This document shows, piece after piece, positions 21,946-32,516 of a stretch of 64,000 bases of DNA (position 1 is the first letter of the stretch; every line of letters begins with the position of its first letter). A model generated the notes under the pieces. The model saw only the letters and a program-made list of their open reading frames with translations. It was not told the DNA's origin and made no database searches. The translations under genes were made by a program, and so were the position numbers. The stretch lies in assembly GCA_017522135.1 (NCBI GenBank), contig JAFXAB010000001.1, forward strand, positions 1-64,000, given 5' to 3'. The stretch is from Bacteroidaceae bacterium (GTDB lineage Bacteria; Bacteroidota; Bacteroidia; Bacteroidales; Barnesiellaceae_A).

Positions 21946-24366
21946 TTAGAATTTTACTGTCAATCGCACGTTGAGTTGTCGGCGGGTGAGGTAGTTGGGC
22001 ACGGCGTATTGTACGTTGTTGACGTCTGTTACCCAAGTGTATGAGTTGACGTTGGCAAAGTCGAAGAGGTTGAATACGTCGACACCGATGGTAGCACTCT
22101 TGATATTACGCCAGAATCCATACTTCGACCACTGCTCCTCGCCACCTATAAGTATATAGGTCAATCCCAAGTCGACACGTTTGTAGGCCGGTGCACGATA
22201 GTAACCCTCTGCCCGGCCCTTCATAGGCGAACCGAATGTAAGACCATCGGAGATAATACCCTTAAGGCTTATCTTGAACATAGGCAGCTTGGGCACATAA
22301 TCCTGGAAGAAGATGCCCACGCTGTAGCGTTGATCGGTAGGACGAGGAACCCATATACCATTGATTTTCTCCTCGGTGCGCATCAGCGAGAAGCTGAACC
22401 AAGAGTCGGTTCCGGGCACAAACTCGCCATACAATTTCATGTCGAGACCTGTAGCATAACCTTCCGACTCATTCTTGGCACTATACCACAACTTGACGTT
22501 GTTGGCTTCGTAGGGAATGAGGTCGTTGAGTTTCTTGTAATATGCTTCAAGCGACACCTTAAAGGGGCGATCGAATGCTCGGAAAGTGTAGTCACCACCG
22601 GCTACAATTTGAATAGATTGTTGCGACTTGATGCGGTCGTTGAGGTGTACGATGAAGTTGTTGTTGCCTTGACTAACCGTGTCGCGGAACTCCTTGTAGA
22701 AGGGTGCTTGATAGTAGATGCCTCCTGCTATACGGAAGGTAAAGTTACTGTTACGCTCGGGAATGAATGTAACCGATGCACGAGGGCTCACTATACACTC
22801 GTTGTTGAAGTCCCAATAAGACAAGCGCACACCTGCATTGAAGTTGAACAGACCTACGTCGGTGCGCAAGCGGTAGGTATCTTGCAGATAGCCCGATATA
22901 CGATTGCTCGACAAGTTGTTTTCCGATACAATATTGTATATCATGTGTATATTGTCGCCAACATAGGGCAATGAATATCCTACCGAGTCGCGCATCTCCC
23001 ACTCGCGCAGGTAATCGTATATCTGCTCGCGATTGTATGTTATACCCCATCGTATATCGTTGCCCACGATGCGATGTGCTCCTTTCAGCGCAACCGATAC
23101 GACCGATGCTTTGAGACGATTGCGGGCATGTTCGTGGTATGTACCTACGCCCAAGTCACCCTTGGCCGGAGCATTATCCGATACATTGTCGCTATTGGCC
23201 AGCTCGTCGAGCCAATATTGTCCCGAAATATCGTAGGAAACAAACTCGTTGGAGCTGAAGGCTGAGAATTGAAGCGAAATTTCGTTATCCTTGGCCGGAC
23301 GATAATTGGCCGATACCGAGCCGAAATAGGTCTCGAATATGTCGCGCTCCATACCATCGAAGTATACCGTAAAATTCTTTGTGTCATAAGCCGTTCCAAA
23401 TGATGTACTTTGCTCAAAGGGGGTAAACTGGTAGTTGTTGACAGCTATATTGCCCAACAATGCCACCTCAAACTTGTCGTTGAACTTGTACGTCATATAG
23501 GTCTGGTAGTCGAAATACGACGGATTGTATTCACCTTTCACATCGAGCGAACTGAGCAAAGTGGAGTTGGTGTGATAGCGAACACCATGCAGTTGTGTAA
23601 ACTTGCCTGTACTATGTCCTATAGATGCTGTTGCGCCCAGAAAACTGCCCGAGAGCGATACCTCAAGAGCCTCGGGCCGCTTGTATTGTATATCGAGCAC
23701 CGATGACATTTTGTCGCCATATTCGGCCGAAAAGCCGCCCGATGAGAATGAGATAGACGACACCAAATCGGGGTTGATAACACTCATACCCTCTTGTTGT
23801 CCCGAGCGAACAAGCAACGGGCGATATATCTCTATACCATTGATATATACAATATTCTCATCAAAATTACCGCCTCTTACCGAGTATTGCGAACTCAACT
23901 CGTTGTTGGAGTTTACTCCGGCAAAGGTAGCCAACATACCCTCAATACCACCCGAGGTGTTGGGCATAAGCTGCATGTCGGAGGCCTTGATTTTCTGCAT
24001 TGTACCTTGCTGTTTTTGAAACTCGGTTACAACAACTTCGCCAAGGTCTATACTTTTCTTTTGCAGCTGTACGTTGAGTTTAACTTCACCCTTGGGATTC
24101 TTGAGCACATGCTCTTCATTCTTATATCCGAGGCAAGAGAATATCACAACCACCGAGTCGGTCGAATTGATTTTCATCTCATACTTTCCCTCAAGATTGG
24201 TTGTTGTGCCCGTTGTAGTACCTGCTATGCGCACCAAGGCAAGCTCTATAGGCCGGTTGTCGGCATCTATGACACTACCCCTCAGTCGTACAATATCTTG
24301 CGACACAAGAGGGAGTGATACCGATAACAATGATAAAAACAATATAATGCGGTGTTGAATAGTCAT
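21946..24366 (-). CDS. TonB-dependent outer membrane receptor
   Basis: An 806-aa outer membrane importer. A signal peptide (IILFLSLLSVSLPLVSQ) is followed by a carboxypeptidase-regulatory-like domain (LRGSVIDADNRPIELALVRIAGT), the plug (GGIEGMLATFAGVNSN; SVRGGNFDENIVYINGIEIY) and a long beta barrel ending in LTVKF. Aromatic C-terminal residues and many alternating strands are typical. It lacks a neighbouring SusD gene, so it resembles the non-SUS TonB-dependent transporters that take up metals, vitamins or peptides. The ligand cannot be read from sequence. It is monocistronic. Confidence 0.92.
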   Translation of the reverse strand: MTIQHRIILFLSLLSVSLPLVSQDIVRLRGSVIDADNRPIELALVRIAGTTTGTTTNLEGKYEMKINSTDSVVVIFSCLGYKNEEHVLKNPKGEVKLNVQLQKKSIDLGEVVVTEFQKQQGTMQKIKASDMQLMPNTSGGIEGMLATFAGVNSNNELSSQYSVRGGNFDENIVYINGIEIYRPLLVRSGQQEGMSVINPDLVSSISFSSGGFSAEYGDKMSSVLDIQYKRPEALEVSLSGSFLGATASIGHSTGKFTQLHGVRYHTNSTLLSSLDVKGEYNPSYFDYQTYMTYKFNDKFEVALLGNIAVNNYQFTPFEQSTSFGTAYDTKNFTVYFDGMERDIFETYFGSVSANYRPAKDNEISLQFSAFSSNEFVSYDISGQYWLDELANSDNVSDNAPAKGDLGVGTYHEHARNRLKASVVSVALKGAHRIVGNDIRWGITYNREQIYDYLREWEMRDSVGYSLPYVGDNIHMIYNIVSENNLSSNRISGYLQDTYRLRTDVGLFNFNAGVRLSYWDFNNECIVSPRASVTFIPERNSNFTFRIAGGIYYQAPFYKEFRDTVSQGNNNFIVHLNDRIKSQQSIQIVAGGDYTFRAFDRPFKVSLEAYYKKLNDLIPYEANNVKLWYSAKNESEGYATGLDMKLYGEFVPGTDSWFSFSLMRTEEKINGIWVPRPTDQRYSVGIFFQDYVPKLPMFKISLKGIISDGLTFGSPMKGRAEGYYRAPAYKRVDLGLTYILIGGEEQWSKYGFWRNIKSATIGVDVFNLFDFANVNSYTWVTDVNNVQYAVPNYLTRRQLNVRLTVKF

Positions 24367-24479
24367 AATAAAGGCATATTTGTATACTGCGAGAGTATAT
24401 CACATTATCTTAAACGAGAAAAAACAATTTTGCGTATATTTATGGATAAAAAAATTATGCCTGAACATCAAAATAGTTG

Positions 24480-24487
24480 TATATTTG
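24480..24487 (+). promoter_or_regulatory. -7 box for the nitroreductase operon
   Basis: TATATTTG matches the TAnnTTTG consensus, 23 nt before the ATG at 24510. The upstream -33 box is not clear. Confidence 0.45.
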
Positions 24488-24509
24488 CATATAGTAATAT
24501 TTAAGAACA

Positions 24510-25034
24510 ATGCAAAACTTTCATGATTTATTGCTGACACGTCGCAGCATACGTAAATATACCGATGAGCCTATATCGGGAGAAGACGTAAAGACAATAT
24601 TGGAAGCCGGATTGATGGCTCCCTCGTCAAAGCGTAAAATGCCATGGCACTTTGTCGTGGTAGAAGATAAAGCCATGCTTGCACAGTTGTCGCAGTGTCG
24701 TGATGCCGGTGCAGGCCCTATTGCCAATGCAGCCCTTGCCATTGTTGTAACAGTAGATATGACTGTGAGTGAAGCCTGGGTCGAAGACGGCTCTATCGCA
24801 GCTATACTGATGCAATTGCAAGCCCATGACCTTGGATTGGGAAGCTGTTGGATACAGATGCGCAATCGTTCGCTGGGCGATGAAGCTACCGAAGACCTTG
24901 TGCGTGAGATGCTTGAGATACCCGAAAACATGGCTATACTGTGCGCTGTAATAATTGGCCATAAGAACGAAGAGCGAAAACCCTTTGACGAAGAAAAAAT
25001 GATGTGGGAAAAAGTACACATTGCAAAATGGTAA
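24510..25034 (+). CDS. nitroreductase family flavoprotein
   Basis: A 174-aa FMN-dependent oxidoreductase of the nitroreductase family. The signature LLTRRSIRKYTDEPIS near residues 8-23 forms part of the FMN site, AGLMAPSSKRKMPWHFVVVED follows, and LGLGSCWIQMR is the typical second half. It transfers electrons from NAD(P)H to an unknown acceptor such as nitro or quinone compounds. It begins an operon with the DUF2520, kdsC and maf genes, with 7 nt to the next start. Confidence 0.9.
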   Translation: MQNFHDLLLTRRSIRKYTDEPISGEDVKTILEAGLMAPSSKRKMPWHFVVVEDKAMLAQLSQCRDAGAGPIANAALAIVVTVDMTVSEAWVEDGSIAAILMQLQAHDLGLGSCWIQMRNRSLGDEATEDLVREMLEIPENMAILCAVIIGHKNEERKPFDEEKMMWEKVHIAKW

Positions 25035-25041
25035 TGAATAG

Positions 25042-25830
25042 ATGAAGTTGCAAGAAGAAAAGATAGTTTTGATAGGTGCCGGTAATATGGCAACGCAACT
25101 TGCCTTGGCCTTGTCGAGTGCCGGATGTAGGATACTTCAAGTATACAGTCGTAGCGTCTCTTCGGCAAAACTGTTGGCTCAACGCATAGGAGATACTATA
25201 CTCTATACCAACAACGTGTGCGATATAGTACCCCATGCCGACGTATATATCTTTTCGTTAAGCGACAATGCCCTACCCGATATCGTGGCACAAATGCAGG
25301 CCAATGAAGCTCTGTGGGTGCATACAGCAGGCAGCATGCCTATGGAGATATTTGCCACAAAATGCAAACGATATGGTGTGTTATATCCGATGCAAACCGT
25401 CAACAAAGAACGAGTAATAGAATGGAGCGATGTCCCCATATTTATAGAAGCATCGAATGAGGATGACACACAATATCTTGAGGCACTGTCTCAACGATTG
25501 TCGAAAAATGTAAAGCGCAGTAGCTCGCAACAACGACAATCGTTGCATCTTGCGGCTGTCTTTGCCTGCAACTTTGCCAATCACATGTATGCAATAGCCG
25601 AAAAGTTGCTTTATGAGCAAGGTCTTGACTTTGATGTCATGAAGTATCTGATACGAGAGACAGAACATAAAGCCGAGTCAATATCGCCCATCGATGGGCA
25701 GACAGGACCGGCAGTGCGTAATGATGTAAATGTCATGAACAAGCATCTTGCAATATTGGGTGATACTCCCGAGGGAGAGTTATATAGACTCATAAGCAAG
25801 AATATTATGCAATACAAGCCCAAGCAATAA
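25042..25830 (+). CDS. Rossmann-fold DUF2520 dehydrogenase-like protein
   Basis: A 262-aa protein with an N-terminal NAD(P)-binding Rossmann fold (IVLIGAGNMATQLALALSSAG) and a C-terminal DUF2520 helical domain (LHLAAVFACNFANHMYAIAEKLL), the layout of pyrroline-5-carboxylate reductase or ketopantoate reductase relatives. No substrate is established for this family. Its position between nitroreductase and kdsC is a common Bacteroidetes arrangement. Confidence 0.85.
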   Translation: MKLQEEKIVLIGAGNMATQLALALSSAGCRILQVYSRSVSSAKLLAQRIGDTILYTNNVCDIVPHADVYIFSLSDNALPDIVAQMQANEALWVHTAGSMPMEIFATKCKRYGVLYPMQTVNKERVIEWSDVPIFIEASNEDDTQYLEALSQRLSKNVKRSSSQQRQSLHLAAVFACNFANHMYAIAEKLLYEQGLDFDVMKYLIRETEHKAESISPIDGQTGPAVRNDVNVMNKHLAILGDTPEGELYRLISKNIMQYKPKQ

Positions 25831-25838
25831 TATACGAT

Positions 25839-26363
25839 ATGAGCAAGACAAACTATAACCTTTCACAGATAAAAGCATTTGTTTTTGATGTAGACGGTGT
25901 ACTATCGCCATCGACTGTCCCTGTATACATCAACGGAGAGCCTTGTAGAATGATGAATGTGAAAGATGGATACGCCTTACAATTGGCCATAAAGATGGGC
26001 TATAAAATCGCTATCATTACAGGAGCAAAGTCCGATTTGATAAGATTGCGATATAACACACTTGGCATAAAAGATGTTTTTATCGGTGTGGAAAACAAAA
26101 TAGTCGTATACAATAAGTGGATAAAAGAGAATAACCTCACACAAGAATCGGTTGCATATATGGGTGATGATATTCCCGACTATGAAGTAATGCAAACGGC
26201 CGGTTTTGCATGTTGTCCGGCCGATGCGGCTATCGACATACAGCGTATAGCTCGATACATATCGCCCTACAGAGGTGGCGAAGGTTGTGTGCGTGATGTT
26301 ATGGAACAAACCCTCAGAGCACAAGGTGTGTGGATGAATAGTGAGCATGCGTATAAATGGTAA
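25839..26363 (+). CDS. kdsC: KdsC-like HAD phosphatase (KDO 8-P phosphatase)
   Basis: A 174-aa haloacid dehalogenase phosphatase of the C0 cap-less type. The catalytic pair Asp17/Asp19 is in FVFDVDGVL, Thr is in AIITGAKS, Lys is in NKWIKENN, and the acidic motif is YMGDDIPDYEVM. KdsC hydrolyses 3-deoxy-D-manno-octulosonate 8-phosphate to KDO for lipopolysaccharide core. The tail (SPYRGGEGCVRDVMEQTL) matches the KdsC family. It overlaps the next gene's upstream region, and the operon order kdsC-maf is widespread in this phylum. Confidence 0.9.
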   Translation: MSKTNYNLSQIKAFVFDVDGVLSPSTVPVYINGEPCRMMNVKDGYALQLAIKMGYKIAIITGAKSDLIRLRYNTLGIKDVFIGVENKIVVYNKWIKENNLTQESVAYMGDDIPDYEVMQTAGFACCPADAAIDIQRIARYISPYRGGEGCVRDVMEQTLRAQGVWMNSEHAYKW

Positions 26364-26385
26364 ATATAAATATATCGAGAAAGTA

Positions 26386-26967
26386 ATGTTAGACAATTTA
26401 TTGAAATACCGCATTTTGCTGGCAAGCAACTCTCCTCGTCGTCGAGAATTATTGGGAGGCCTGGGTATATCATATGAGGTAGTGTCGTTACCCGAAATTG
26501 ACGAATCTTATCCTCAAAACTTGCAAGGAAGCGAAATACCCTCTTACATAGCACAAAAAAAGGCCGAAGCCTATAAAAATATGATGACACAAGATACATT
26601 GCTAATCACCGCCGATACGATTGTGTGGTACGATGGCAAGGTATATGGCAAGCCATTCGATGAAGAGAATGCTCGCCAAATGTTGCGAGAACTTTCGGGG
26701 CACACCCACACGGTGATAACCGGTGTCGCCATCACCACATGCAAGCTGCAAAAGGTCTTTGCTGTAGAATCGAAAGTGACTTTTGATGCCATCAGCGACG
26801 AAGAGATAGACTATTATGTGACAAAATACAAGCCACTCGACAAGGCCGGAGCTTATGGAATACAAGAATGGATAGGCTACATAGGCGTAACCGGTCTTGA
26901 AGGCAGCTATTTCAATGTTATGGGACTGCCTATACAACGACTTTATAAAGAGCTTAAAAACATATAA
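26386..26967 (+). CDS. maf: Maf-family nucleoside triphosphate pyrophosphatase
   Basis: A 193-aa enzyme that removes pyrophosphate from non-canonical or modified nucleoside triphosphates. The signature [18 protein letters not shown] is at residues 10-27, [11 protein letters not shown] and [17 protein letters not shown] follow, and [12 protein letters not shown] is the C-terminal motif. The start at 26386 (MLDNLLKYR) is chosen over 26341, which overlaps kdsC by more. It is the fourth gene in the operon. Confidence 0.9.
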   Translation: MLDNLLKYRILLASNSPRRRELLGGLGISYEVVSLPEIDESYPQNLQGSEIPSYIAQKKAEAYKNMMTQDTLLITADTIVWYDGKVYGKPFDEENARQMLRELSGHTHTVITGVAITTCKLQKVFAVESKVTFDAISDEEIDYYVTKYKPLDKAGAYGIQEWIGYIGVTGLEGSYFNVMGLPIQRLYKELKNI

Positions 26968-26978
26968 ACAAACACATT

Positions 26979-27824
26979 ATGAAAATAAACAAATTCTTAT
27001 TAATAACTTTAATCATCAGTCTTTCTTGTATGAGTTGTGAAATGAAAAAAAATACTGCCGGCAAGCAGTTGACAAATGTAAATGTCAAGATAGAGACAAC
27101 ATTGGGTGATATCATCGTAAAGTTATATGATGAAACACCTGCACACCGTGACAATTTTATAAAATTGGTAAGAGAAGCATACTATGACAGTACACTTTTC
27201 CATCGTGTTATCAAGGATTTTATGATACAAGGTGGCGATTGCGACTCTCGCACTGCAACCCCGGGACAACAATTAGGTATGGGCGATCCCGGATATACTA
27301 TTCCGGCCGAATTTGTATACCCCAAATACTTTCATAAAAAAGGTGCGTTGGCCGCAGCTCGTCAAGGCGATAATGCAAATCCCGAAAAAGCCTCATCTGG
27401 TGCTCAATTCTATATTGTTACCGGAACAGTCTTCCCCGAAGGTCAGTTGAAAGAGTTGGCACGCCAAATGCAAATGCAACAAGAGCACAATATTTTCAAC
27501 ACATTGGCGGCTGCACGTCGCAATGAGATAATGGAACTGCGTCGCAATCGCGATCAAGCCGGATTGATGGCATTGCAAGAACAACTCATTGCCGAAGCTA
27601 AACAACAAGCTGCAGCACAAGCTCCCATAACTTTTACACAAGAACAAATAGATGCGTATACAACTATTGGCGGTGCACCTCACCTCGACGGTGCTTACAC
27701 CGTGTTTGGCGAAGTTGTTGAAGGTATGGATGTCATAGAGAAAATAGAAAAAGTAGCTACCGATTCTCATGACCGTCCTGTAGAGGATGTAAGAGTATTA
27801 TCGATGAAGATAGTAGAGCAATGA
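26979..27824 (+). CDS. cyclophilin-type peptidyl-prolyl isomerase, lipoprotein
   Basis: A 281-aa exported cyclophilin. The signal peptide ends in a cysteine-containing segment ([10 protein letters not shown]), so it is probably a lipoprotein. The cyclophilin core runs from [20 protein letters not shown] through [14 protein letters not shown] and [11 protein letters not shown] to [14 protein letters not shown]. About 75 helical residues (roughly 160-220, rich in Gln, Ala and Arg) interrupt the fold before the last strands, longer than the usual loop. It probably assists folding of periplasmic or outer membrane proteins. Overlaps the next gene by 4 nt. Confidence 0.88.
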   Translation: MKINKFLLITLIISLSCMSCEMKKNTAGKQLTNVNVKIETTLGDIIVKLYDETPAHRDNFIKLVREAYYDSTLFHRVIKDFMIQGGDCDSRTATPGQQLGMGDPGYTIPAEFVYPKYFHKKGALAAARQGDNANPEKASSGAQFYIVTGTVFPEGQLKELARQMQMQQEHNIFNTLAAARRNEIMELRRNRDQAGLMALQEQLIAEAKQQAAAQAPITFTQEQIDAYTTIGGAPHLDGAYTVFGEVVEGMDVIEKIEKVATDSHDRPVEDVRVLSMKIVEQ

Positions 27825-29068
27825 TAAATGTAACAAGGTATACACTCTCAAATGGTCTGCGAGTATTGCATCATTACGATGCCAATACTCGCATGACTGC
27901 TTTAAATGTGTTGTATGATGTAGGGTCTAAAGACGATCTGCCACATCGTACAGGATTTGCACACCTGTTTGAGCATTTAATGTTTGGCGGGTCGCAAAAC
28001 ATCCCCGATTTTGACACACCGTTGCAACTGACAGGTGGCGAGAATAATGCATGGACAAGCAGCGATATAACAAATTACTATACTATTGCACCTACACACA
28101 ATATAGAGACTGCATTCTGGTTAGAATCAGACCGCATGCTACGACTCGCATTTACCGAGCAAAGCCTTGAAGTGCAACGAAACGTTGTTATAGAAGAGTT
28201 TAAACAACGCAATCTCAATCAACCATACGGCGACATATCGCAACTGATACGTTCTGTGGCATTTACCGTACACCCCTATCGATGGCCTGTCATCGGAAAC
28301 AAGATTGAGGACATTGAGACGGCCACCATGGATGAGGTGAAGGAGTTTTTCTATGCACATTATGCTCCCAACAATGCCATCCTGTGCGTGTCGGGCAGTA
28401 TATCTTTTGATGAGACCGTAAGATTGTGCGAGAAATGGTTCTCCCCTATTCCTCGTCGCGAAATAAAATCTCGCAACTTGCCTACAGAGCCTAAACAGAC
28501 CGCTCCAAGACATCTTGTCGTCGAGCGCGATGTGCCACTCGATGCTATTGTCAAGGTATACCACATGTGCGGTCGCAATGGAGTACAATATCACGCATGC
28601 GACTTGCTGTCGGACGTGTTGGGGACAGGTGCGTCATCGCGCCTATATAAAGAACTTGTGCAGGAAAAACAACTATTCAACAGTATTGATGCTTCAATAA
28701 GTGGCGAAATAGAATGTGGCTTGCTCATTATCAACGGAAAACTCAACAAAGGAGTGAGTATGGAAGTTGGTGAAACTGCTATTATAGAAGAGATAGCAAA
28801 GTTGCAAAAGCATGGCGTTACAGAGCGTGAAATGAATAAAGTCGTAAATCGTTTTGAAGCCGAACACTTGGTATCAAATCTCAACTATACCGACAAAGCC
28901 GCCAATCTTGCATATCACGAGTTGATAGGTCGTGCCGAAGATATTAATACCGAGGTAGATAAATATAAGTCGCTAACAACACTCGACATACAAAATGTTG
29001 CTTGTCAAGTTTTGCAAGAAAATAATTGTTCGACTCTATATTATAGGTCTATCGCAAAAGAGGTATAA
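27821..29068 (+). CDS. M16 family zinc peptidase
   Basis: A 415-aa protease of the pitrilysin/M16 clan. The inverted zinc motif HLFEH is at residues 48-52 with the third ligand in the [11 protein letters not shown] segment about 75 residues later. The second, inactive-type half includes [15 protein letters not shown] and [14 protein letters not shown]. No signal peptide is obvious. Substrates are unknown. The ATGA overlap with the cyclophilin gene implies they are translated together. Confidence 0.9.
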   Translation: MINVTRYTLSNGLRVLHHYDANTRMTALNVLYDVGSKDDLPHRTGFAHLFEHLMFGGSQNIPDFDTPLQLTGGENNAWTSSDITNYYTIAPTHNIETAFWLESDRMLRLAFTEQSLEVQRNVVIEEFKQRNLNQPYGDISQLIRSVAFTVHPYRWPVIGNKIEDIETATMDEVKEFFYAHYAPNNAILCVSGSISFDETVRLCEKWFSPIPRREIKSRNLPTEPKQTAPRHLVVERDVPLDAIVKVYHMCGRNGVQYHACDLLSDVLGTGASSRLYKELVQEKQLFNSIDASISGEIECGLLIINGKLNKGVSMEVGETAIIEEIAKLQKHGVTEREMNKVVNRFEAEHLVSNLNYTDKAANLAYHELIGRAEDINTEVDKYKSLTTLDIQNVACQVLQENNCSTLYYRSIAKEV

Positions 29069-29208
29069 TATCGCCGCGACAGGATACGTAAAATGTAGAA
29101 AAATTACAATTTGTAAAATTCGTGTCATTTTTTTATGAATTGACAAAATAATTTTATTACTTTGTACGGCTCTTAAGCCTAATTATACAATTTTTAAATA
29201 GAAACGTA

Positions 29209-31017
29209 ATGGAAAACACCCATTTAGACCCCGCTGCACAAAGTGGCACTGCTTGCCCCCAAGAACAGGAGCAAACTATAGTTGTTGAAACAACAGTAAC
29301 CGAAACACCTCAATTGAGTAGAAATGAAATTGTTGAGCGTTTGCGCCAGATTGTCGATGCTCCTATCAATGAGGTGAAAGATGAAGTCGAAGCCCTCAAG
29401 CAAAATTATTATAAAGTAAAGCGTGCTGAGGTAGAGATTGCTTATAAAGCCCATATTGAAAGTGGAAAACCCGAGAGCGAATTTGTCCCTCAACATGATG
29501 AGTTGGAAGAACCTCTCAAAGAACTTCTTGCGTCTTTTAAAGAACGAAAAGCCCAATACTTGCAAGCTCTTGAAAAAGAACGTGAAGAAAATCTTGCTCG
29601 CAAGAATAATCTTCTCAATGAATTGAAATCAATAATTGATGCCCCCGATGAAGTGGGCAAACAATACCAACGTGTACAACAGATACAACAAGAATTTAAG
29701 TCTATAACAGATGTTCCTGCTCAGGCTGTAACCGATTTGTGGAAAACATACCAAAACTACACCGAGCAATTCTATGACCTACTCAAGATAAATAAAGAGT
29801 TGCGTGACTATGACTTCAAGAAAAATCTGGAGCAAAAAGAGGCTCTATGTAAGAGTGCCGAGCAACTAACTGAGGTAGAAGATGTAATATCGGCATTCAA
29901 ACAACTGCAAATACTGCATAACGAGTGGCGCGAGATAGGTCCTGTTGCCAAGGAGTTGCGCGAAGATATATGGAATAGATTTAAAGAGGCATCTACTGTT
30001 ATAAACAAACGTCACCAGACCTATTTTGAGAGTCGCAAAGAAACCGAGACTCAAAATGAAACAGCCAAAACAGCCTTGTGTGAAGAAATCGAACAGATTA
30101 TTGCTTCGTTGAACGATATTGACAGCTATACAGCATGGGATGAGAAAACTCAAGTCATACTCTCGATGCAAGAACGCTGGAAATCAATAGGTTTTGCTTC
30201 TCGCAAAAACAACACAATCCTATTTGAGCGATTCAGACAAAGTTGTGATGCATTTTTTGCAGCCAAAGCCGAATATTTCAAGAGAGCCAAAGAAAATCTC
30301 AACGCCAACCTGGATAAAAAACGGGCATTGTGTGAGAAAGCCGAGGCCCTGAAAGATAGTACCGATTGGAAAGCTACAACAGATGCACTTGTAGCCATGC
30401 AAAAGGAGTGGAAGCAGATAGGCCCTGTTGCCAAGAAACACTCGGATATTGTGTGGAAGCGTTTCAATGAAGCCTGCGACTATTTCTTTGAGCAGAAGAA
30501 GAAAGCCATGTCGTCAAATCGTGAAACCGAGAACGCCAATTTGGCGGCTAAACAGCAAGTAATAGATACCCTCAAGGCAATAGATGAAAATCTTGATGAC
30601 GAAACTGCTCGTGCACAAATGAAAGAAGCCGTGGCACAATGGAACAGTATAGGTCATGTACCTTTCCGCGAAAAAGACAAGTTGTATAAGGAGTATAAAA
30701 AAATTCTTGATGTACTCTACAACAGATTCAACAGTAATCGCAACAGAAGCCGTATAGCCAACTTTAGCAACTCTATTCAACAACTTGGAGAGGGTAATAC
30801 CGATAAATTATATCGAGAACGCGAAAAATTGGCTCGCAGCTACGAGTTGAAGAAAAACGAAATACAAACTTATGAAAATAATAAAGGGTTCTTGTCTTTA
30901 TCGTCATCGCGTGCCGAGAGTTTGGTTCATGAGCTTGATAGAAAAATCAAGAAGTTGCACGACGATATGGAGCTGATTGCTCAAAAAATAGAACTTATAG
31001 ACCAAAAATTACAATAA
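29209..31017 (+). CDS. DUF349 domain protein with repeated coiled coils
   Basis: A 602-aa cytoplasmic, highly charged helical protein with several DUF349 repeats of about 70 residues, each centred on a W-x-x-IG-x-V/A motif (EWREIGPVAKELREDIWNRF, RWKSIGFASRKNN, EWKQIGPVAKKHSDIVWKRF, QWNSIGHVPFREKD). The C terminus is a coiled coil (LVHELDRKIKKLHDDMELIA). DUF349 proteins are common in Bacteroidetes; their biochemical role is unknown. It is transcribed alone, with a hairpin terminator after it. Confidence 0.85.
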   Translation: MENTHLDPAAQSGTACPQEQEQTIVVETTVTETPQLSRNEIVERLRQIVDAPINEVKDEVEALKQNYYKVKRAEVEIAYKAHIESGKPESEFVPQHDELEEPLKELLASFKERKAQYLQALEKEREENLARKNNLLNELKSIIDAPDEVGKQYQRVQQIQQEFKSITDVPAQAVTDLWKTYQNYTEQFYDLLKINKELRDYDFKKNLEQKEALCKSAEQLTEVEDVISAFKQLQILHNEWREIGPVAKELREDIWNRFKEASTVINKRHQTYFESRKETETQNETAKTALCEEIEQIIASLNDIDSYTAWDEKTQVILSMQERWKSIGFASRKNNTILFERFRQSCDAFFAAKAEYFKRAKENLNANLDKKRALCEKAEALKDSTDWKATTDALVAMQKEWKQIGPVAKKHSDIVWKRFNEACDYFFEQKKKAMSSNRETENANLAAKQQVIDTLKAIDENLDDETARAQMKEAVAQWNSIGHVPFREKDKLYKEYKKILDVLYNRFNSNRNRSRIANFSNSIQQLGEGNTDKLYREREKLARSYELKKNEIQTYENNKGFLSLSSSRAESLVHELDRKIKKLHDDMELIAQKIELIDQKLQ

Positions 31018-31031
31018 CTATTCTCGATAAT

Positions 31032-31068
31032 AATAGTATACAAGTCGCATGACTTGTATACTATTTGA
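31032..31068 (+). terminator. hairpin terminator
   Basis: A perfect 15-bp stem, AATAGTATACAAGTC at 31032-31046 with its complement at 31051-31065, around a GCAT tetraloop and followed by a short T-rich tract (TTGATTT). It separates the DUF349 gene from the glycosylphosphotransferase gene. Confidence 0.65.
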
Positions 31069-31130
31069 TTTATAATCATATTCTATAGTATTGTTGTGCA
31101 AGACTATATTATAGATAAATATCATGTAGC

Positions 31131-32516
31131 ATGGCCACGAGTGGTAAGTATGGCAAGTATTTGAGGAGTCTGATAGTTGCAGGTGACTACATTTGTATCA
31201 ATGTAGCCTATCTGACTGCATGTGCTGTATTCAACTTTTACCCCGACTTTTACAATTATTTGGTTTGGGCTTTTATCAACATATCATATATTCCTGTATC
31301 ATCTATATTTTCTGATACACACAATCAACGCATTATTTATGCCAATCATATAGTTTACAAAGCATTGGAGAGCACACTCTCTCATGCCATTATCTTCGTT
31401 GCCCTACTCTTCTTCTCTAATAATATCGACAAAATATGGGTTAAGCAGATAGTAACAATATATCTTATTATGGTCGTAGTCATGCCTATATGGTGGGTGG
31501 TTGCTCGTAAGATATTGAAGTTCTATCGCAGCAAGGGTTATAACTTTCGCAAAGTTATTATTGTAGGATATGGACGTAGTGGCAAACTGTTGGAAAAGGA
31601 GTTGCAGTCGGATGCCGGTTATGGATATAAGATTATGGGCATTTTTGACGACAACCCTGCAGTTGCATCAACCACAACTCATTACAAAGGCACTACATCG
31701 GAGGTAGAGGCATTTGCATTGAAAAATTATATTGATGAGATATATTGTGCCTTGCCCACTACAGCCGAAGAAAATATAATGAGTCTCACCCGATTTGCCG
31801 AGAAAAACGTTATCCGTTTCTTTATCATACCCAGTATGACACCCTACCTACACCGTCGCTTACACTACGATAGTCTGGGTAGTGTTCCTATCTTGAGTAT
31901 TCGCCCCGAGCCTTTGGAGAATCCGTTGAATGCAGCCATCAAGAGAGTGTTCGACATACTTTTCTCCGGCTTATTTCTACTATTCTTCCCGCTGATACTC
32001 ATACCTATCGCCATTGCCATAAAGATATCATCGCCAGGGCCTGTTTTTTTCAAGCAGAAACGCACCGGTTTGCGTGGAAAGGACTTCTATTGCTATAAAT
32101 TCAGGACAATGCGTGTAAATGATGCAAGCGACCAACAACAAGCAACCAAAAACGACCCTCGCAAAACAAAATTGGGCGATTTCTTGCGTAGAACAAGTAT
32201 AGATGAGTTGCCTCAGTTTTGGAATGTGTTCAAGGGTGATATGTCGGTTGTGGGTCCTCGCCCGCACATGATAAAGCACACAGAAGACTACTCAAAGCTC
32301 ATTGATACCTACATGTTGCGCCACTTGGTCAAGCCCGGCATTACCGGATGGGCACAGGTAAATGGGTATCGAGGCGAAACAAAGGAGCTGTGGCAAATGG
32401 CCAAACGTGTGCAGTATGACGTATGGTATATTGAGAATTGGGACTTCTTCCTTGACTTGAAAATCATCTATCTCACTATCACCAATGCCATACGCGGTGA
32501 GAAAAATGCTTATTGA
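31131..32516 (+). CDS. polyprenyl-phosphate sugar-1-phosphate transferase (WcaJ/WbaP-like)
   Basis: A 461-aa initiating glycosyltransferase for exopolysaccharide or capsule. The N-terminal region has four to five transmembrane helices and a Rossmann-like CoA-binding-type domain (FRKVIIVGYGRSGKLLEKEL). The catalytic C-terminal part has the fifth membrane segment (ILFSGLFLLFFPLILIPIAI), then PGPVFFKQKRTGLRGKDF, YKFRTMRVN, TSIDELPQFWNVFKGDMSVVGPRP and KPGITGWAQVNGYRG. It transfers a sugar phosphate, often glucose or galactose, to undecaprenyl phosphate at the inner membrane. It stands alone on the plus strand; a second, divergent relative is at 35720-37138. Confidence 0.92.
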   Translation: MATSGKYGKYLRSLIVAGDYICINVAYLTACAVFNFYPDFYNYLVWAFINISYIPVSSIFSDTHNQRIIYANHIVYKALESTLSHAIIFVALLFFSNNIDKIWVKQIVTIYLIMVVVMPIWWVVARKILKFYRSKGYNFRKVIIVGYGRSGKLLEKELQSDAGYGYKIMGIFDDNPAVASTTTHYKGTTSEVEAFALKNYIDEIYCALPTTAEENIMSLTRFAEKNVIRFFIIPSMTPYLHRRLHYDSLGSVPILSIRPEPLENPLNAAIKRVFDILFSGLFLLFFPLILIPIAIAIKISSPGPVFFKQKRTGLRGKDFYCYKFRTMRVNDASDQQQATKNDPRKTKLGDFLRRTSIDELPQFWNVFKGDMSVVGPRPHMIKHTEDYSKLIDTYMLRHLVKPGITGWAQVNGYRGETKELWQMAKRVQYDVWYIENWDFFLDLKIIYLTITNAIRGEKNAY

